From Balneolales bacterium (GTDB taxonomy: Bacteria > Bacteroidota > Rhodothermia > Balneolales > Natronogracilivirgulaceae), in the NCBI GenBank assembly GCA_007133995.1, contig SLLP01000140.1, forward strand, positions 1-9,349: DNA of 9,349 nucleotides, written 5' to 3'. This document shows, in pieces, positions 7,075 through 9,349 of this stretch (within the stretch, counting starts at the first letter, position 1; each line of letters begins with the position of its first letter). The notes under the pieces are model-generated. The model saw only the letters and a list, made by a program, of their open reading frames with translations. It was not told the DNA's origin and did not search any database. The position numbers and the translations under genes are program-made.

Positions 7075-7989
7075 GCTTCTGAACTTAAACAAACCAACGT
7101 ATCTCAAGTGGCCAAGAAGAAAAAAGAACCCAAAAATCCCAGTCCCAGTGGAATTTCAACAAGAGAATCCCAGTCTCTTGACAGATACCTGCAAGAGATA
7201 GGAAAAGTCAGTCTGATCACACCGGACGAAGAAGTTGATCTCGCCAAAAAGATACAGGCTGGGGATCAGGATGCCCTTGAAAAACTAACCAAAGCTAATC
7301 TGCGGTTCGTTGTCTCAGTTGCCAAACAGTACCAGAACCAGGGTCTTTCACTTGGCGATCTGATCAATGAGGGGAATCTTGGGCTGATTAAAGCTGCTAA
7401 AAGATTTGACGAGACGCGTGGGTTCAAATTCATATCCTATGCTGTGTGGTGGATCCGCCAGTCCATACTTCAGGCTTTGGCGGAACAGAGCAGAATTGTT
7501 CGCTTGCCACTAAACCGTGTGGGAGCCTTGAACAAAATCGGAAAAGAACTTTCCAAGCTAGAGCAGGAGTACGAGCGAATTCCATCAGCTGCCGAACTGG
7601 CAGAAAGCCTGGAAATGACGGTATCTGAAGTATCAGATACGCTCAAAATATCCGGTCGCCATCTCTCAGTGGATGCACCATTCGCACAGGGTGAAGACAA
7701 CCGGTTACTGGATGTCCTTGAAAACGAAGAGACACCTGACCCGGATAACGACCTGATGGGAGAATCGCTGAAAGTGGAGATCGAGCGTGCTCTTTCAAAG
7801 CTAACCAAGCGGGAAGCTGAGGTCATCCGTCTGTATTTTGGTATCGGTCGCGAACATTCGCTTACCCTTGAGGAAATCGGTGAAAGATTCGATCTCACAA
7901 GGGAACGTGTGAGGCAGATTAAAGAGAAGGCGCTCAGAAAACTTCGTCATCATAACCGAAGTCTTGCGCTGCGCGTTTACCTTGGATGA
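7051..7989 (+). CDS. rpoD: RNA polymerase sigma-70 factor, RpoD/SigA family
   Basis: Binds core RNA polymerase and directs it to housekeeping-type promoters. Of 312 residues, ~39-73 form region 1.2 (RESQSLDRYLQEIG); ~74-150 region 2, including the -10 reading segment FISYAVWWIRQSI (127-139) and core-binding GLSLGDLINEGNLGLIKAA; ~155-230 region 3 (ISGRHLSVDAPF); and ~243-305 region 4 with the -35 helix-turn-helix LTRERVRQIKEKALRKL from 282. Region 1.1 and the long non-conserved insert of proteobacterial RpoD are missing, as in primary sigma factors of Bacteroidota. The start is uncertain. GTG 7051 gives ~20 extra N-terminal residues of no recognised type and lies in an inverted repeat. GTG 7108 would begin MAKKKKEPKNP, shortly before the conserved part. 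Neither has a good Shine-Dalgarno. A terminator follows. Whether this is the sole primary sigma or a close paralogue cannot be decided here. Confidence 0.93.
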   Translation: MTPLLSHNASELKQTNVSQVAKKKKEPKNPSPSGISTRESQSLDRYLQEIGKVSLITPDEEVDLAKKIQAGDQDALEKLTKANLRFVVSVAKQYQNQGLSLGDLINEGNLGLIKAAKRFDETRGFKFISYAVWWIRQSILQALAEQSRIVRLPLNRVGALNKIGKELSKLEQEYERIPSAAELAESLEMTVSEVSDTLKISGRHLSVDAPFAQGEDNRLLDVLENEETPDPDNDLMGESLKVEIERALSKLTKREAEVIRLYFGIGREHSLTLEEIGERFDLTRERVRQIKEKALRKLRHHNRSLALRVYLG

Positions 7990-8004
7990 CATTCGGTAAC
8001 ATCC

Positions 8005-8029
8005 ACGGAATAACTGCTTCCGTTTTTTT
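8005..8029 (+). terminator. Intrinsic terminator of the sigma-factor gene
   Basis: ACGGAA (8005-8010) and TTCCGT (8018-8023) form a 6-bp stem with a 7-base loop, followed by a run of seven T at 8023-8029. It starts 16 bases after the sigma-factor stop codon, the expected place. Confidence 0.75.
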
Positions 8030-8050
8030 ACCAAGTGTGAAAGTTGCTGA

Positions 8051-8082
8051 GAGAGAGGGTATTACAAGTTTGAGAGAGGGTA
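8051..8082. repeat. Two identical 11-bp direct repeats GAGAGAGGGTA, 21 bp apart
   Basis: GAGAGAGGGTA occurs at 8051-8061 and 8072-8082. A looser copy (GAGAAAGATAA, 7 of 11 matching) begins at 8094, 22 bases further on. A 21-22-base period equals two helical turns, placing the copies on one face of the DNA, as expected of sites for a protein that binds in tandem. They lie about 100-130 bases upstream of the possible -10 element at 8183. Confidence 0.45.
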
Positions 8083-8179
8083 AAAATGTTATTGAGAAAG
8101 ATAATGTTTCTGATCGGATGAACTTTTTTCAGGTGAAAACGTAAAAATATGTACAAGGACGCGGATTTCTCCCGAAATA

Positions 8180-8188
8180 TGATATATT
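8180..8188 (+). promoter_or_regulatory. Possible extended -10 promoter element for the lipoprotein gene
   Basis: TGATATATT reads as TG-n-TATATT, one mismatch from an extended -10 consensus. There is no matching -35 box, and the implied 5' leader would be about 160 bases. This is a weak call. Confidence 0.2.
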
Positions 8189-8341
8189 AATAACAGGTGG
8201 GATAACCGTTCTGTGTGTAATAGAAATAAAGAGTACACGTACACGAAAGAAACAGCAAATTACGTTCTTAATATGGAACGAATAGATTAATTGACCGCTT
8301 TAGATTGCAAGTAGCAGGTTTAACCGGCAGAAACAAAACAC

Positions 8342-8347
8342 AAGGAG
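8342..8347 (+). promoter_or_regulatory. Shine-Dalgarno of the lipoprotein gene
   Basis: AAGGAG lies six bases before the ATG at 8354. It is the best-formed ribosome binding site in the window and fixes the start. Confidence 0.7.
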
Positions 8348-8353
8348 TACATT

Positions 8354-9349
8354 ATGGCACATCTGAAAAGCATATCCATGGTTCTGATGGCCGCCTTCAT
8401 ACTTTCAGGCTGCTATACCCAGGTGCATGTAGTTGAAGAGCGTCCCTCACGGATGTCCGCCGATCAATACAGCGATGAAAGGGCGCAGCCGGTAACAGAT
8501 CAGGATGTCTATGATCTGGGATATGAAGATGGTTTGTATGATGCCGGTTTGCACTTCCGTGATTACGATCGCTACCGCTGGTCCGCCAGTTATCACTATG
8601 CTCCCCGCTATCCGCGTCATCGCCCGGTGAGTTCATGGAGTTTTGGCTTTTCCTACGGTTACGGATTTCATGTTCCCTACTATGACTGGGGCTGGCACGG
8701 ATATGGTTACCATCCGTGGCACTCATTCCACTACTATAGCTGGCACTCGCCTTACAGATGGCATTCCCCGTATCGCTGGCACAGATTTCCGGCCCATGGA
8801 TACGCTGGATGGTATTCGCCTTTCGGCCCTAACTACTATGTAGTCTACAATTACTATAATGTGACCGGGGACCGGACAACCAGAGTCCGAACCACCAGAT
8901 CACCTGTTGCTACAACGGCTACACGGGCAAGTGCTCTTACTCGCGACGGAACAAGAACCACGGGTGTCAGAGGGTCAACAGCACCTCAAGGCGTCACACG
9001 TTCCGGAGCGGCAACAGTAGATCGAAGAACCAGTGTCACCCGAAGCGGATCGACCGCCCCAGCTACTGTTCGGCGTGATGCCGGTACGACGACCAGATCA
9101 ACCGGCTCAGTAACAAGAAATACCGCTCCCACAAGAAGTAGTGGCACAGTAAATCGCGGAACCACGACCACCCGAAGCAGCGGCACGGTGAATCGCAGCA
9201 CCACCACCCGAAGCAGTGGTACGGTAAACCGCAGTTCCACCACCCGCAGCAGTGGTACGGTAAACCGGAGCAGCACGCCCAGCCGCAGCAGTGGTACGGT
9301 AAACCGGAGCAGCACGCCCAGCCGCAGCAGTGGTACGGTAAACCGGAGC
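8354..9349 (+). CDS. Putative outer-membrane lipoprotein with aromatic/His-rich middle and Arg/Ser/Thr repeat tail, 3' end missing
   Basis: Not a family I recognise. The frame is open from ATG 8354 through 332 codons to the right edge. Residues 1-19 are a lipoprotein signal peptide (Lys5, hydrophobic MVLMAAFIL) ending in lipobox LSGC with Cys20, so export and lipid anchoring are expected. Residues ~21-72 are polar and acidic. Residues ~74-168 are extremely rich in Tyr, Trp, His, Pro and Gly, with two adjacent copies of SPYRWH (132-143). From ~174 on the chain is almost only Arg, Ser, Thr, Gly, Ala, Val, Asn and Pro: it has no Lys, no aromatic residue and three Asp. This tail resolves into 12-13-residue units of the form RSSGTVNRSSTPS. 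Both halves look disordered. A surface, matrix-binding or envelope role is possible, but nothing in the sequence identifies one. It is probably monocistronic, being isolated by the upstream terminator and having a strong Shine-Dalgarno. Confidence 0.8.
   Translation, partial: MAHLKSISMVLMAAFILSGCYTQVHVVEERPSRMSADQYSDERAQPVTDQDVYDLGYEDGLYDAGLHFRDYDRYRWSASYHYAPRYPRHRPVSSWSFGFSYGYGFHVPYYDWGWHGYGYHPWHSFHYYSWHSPYRWHSPYRWHRFPAHGYAGWYSPFGPNYYVVYNYYNVTGDRTTRVRTTRSPVATTATRASALTRDGTRTTGVRGSTAPQGVTRSGAATVDRRTSVTRSGSTAPATVRRDAGTTTRSTGSVTRNTAPTRSSGTVNRGTTTTRSSGTVNRSTTTRSSGTVNRSSTTRSSGTVNRSSTPSRSSGTVNRSSTPSRSSGTVNRS
9095..9349 (+). repeat. In-frame tandem repeats of 36/39 bp in the lipoprotein tail
   Basis: Successive units begin at 9095, 9134, 9173, 9209, 9245, 9284 and 9323, encoding RSTGSVTRNTAPT, RSSGTVNRGTTTT, RSSGTVNRSTTT, RSSGTVNRSSTT, RSSGTVNRSSTPS, RSSGTVNRSSTPS and a cut RSSGTVNRS. 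Unit lengths are 39, 39, 36, 36, 39 and 39 bases, always a multiple of three. Units 9245-9283 and 9284-9322 are identical in DNA, and the last 27 bases continue the same unit. The array runs past the edge of the window. Confidence 0.9.

Larger units (their letters stand above)
7990..8353. other. Non-coding stretch between the sigma factor and lipoprotein genes
   Basis: These 364 bases hold the sigma-factor terminator (8005-8029), a tandem direct repeat (8051-8082), a possible extended -10 element (8180-8188) and the lipoprotein Shine-Dalgarno (8342-8347). Open frames are only 5-13 codons long on the plus strand and look random. A long 5' leader or a small RNA between 8190 and 8340 is possible, but I see no clear structure to support it. 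Confidence 0.5.

Noticed and set aside
8233..8244. Tandem GTACAC GTACAC as an operator
   Set aside because: It is a 6-base unit in two copies with no symmetry, too short to support on its own.
8986..9315. Minus-strand open frame with repeated LLRFTVPLL
   Set aside because: It is the complement of the in-frame lipoprotein repeats. The plus frame has the signal peptide, lipobox and Shine-Dalgarno.
9095..9349. CRISPR-like array
   Set aside because: The units are contiguous with no unique spacers, keep the reading frame and encode a protein repeat.

Overview
The window holds six protein genes of a moderate-GC bacterium and no RNA gene, insertion sequence or CRISPR array that I can see. Three things suggest a member of the Bacteroidota or a sister group (Balneolota/Rhodothermota type). 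The sigma factor is short, lacks region 1.1 and has the sequence style of a Bacteroidota primary sigma. The 2-oxoglutarate dehydrogenase is the fused Kgd type. Several starts lack a clear Shine-Dalgarno sequence. The assignment is inferred from protein style; no database was searched.

Layout. Bases 1-2159 (minus) hold the N-terminal ~720 codons of a Kgd-type multifunctional 2-oxoglutarate dehydrogenase/decarboxylase, cut by the left edge. A 214-base divergent spacer carries a perfect palindrome and a pair of direct repeats. Bases 2374-4179 (plus) encode an M3-family oligoendopeptidase F. After a 99-base gap comes a 494-residue signalling-type protein (4279-5763) with two GAF-like regions and what looks like a degenerate GGDEF domain. 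Its stop codon lies one base before the GTG start of phosphopentomutase deoB (5765-6928), so these two are probably translationally coupled. A 122-base gap leads to an RpoD/SigA-type sigma factor (7051-7989), whose proposed start lies inside a perfect 11-bp inverted repeat. A clear intrinsic terminator follows.

A 364-base non-coding stretch (7990-8353) contains that terminator, a tandem direct repeat and a possible promoter. It precedes a lipoprotein gene (8354 to the right edge) with an aromatic/His-rich middle and an Arg/Ser/Thr tail. The tail is built of 12-13-residue repeats that become identical toward the right edge of the window.

Most of the genes are housekeeping: TCA cycle, peptide turnover, pentose phosphate/nucleoside catabolism and transcription. 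The less ordinary parts are the GAF/pseudo-GGDEF protein coupled to deoB, the palindrome over the sigma-factor start, the repeat-bearing kgd-pepF spacer and the repeat-expanding lipoprotein. I found no defence system or evident new multi-gene system.
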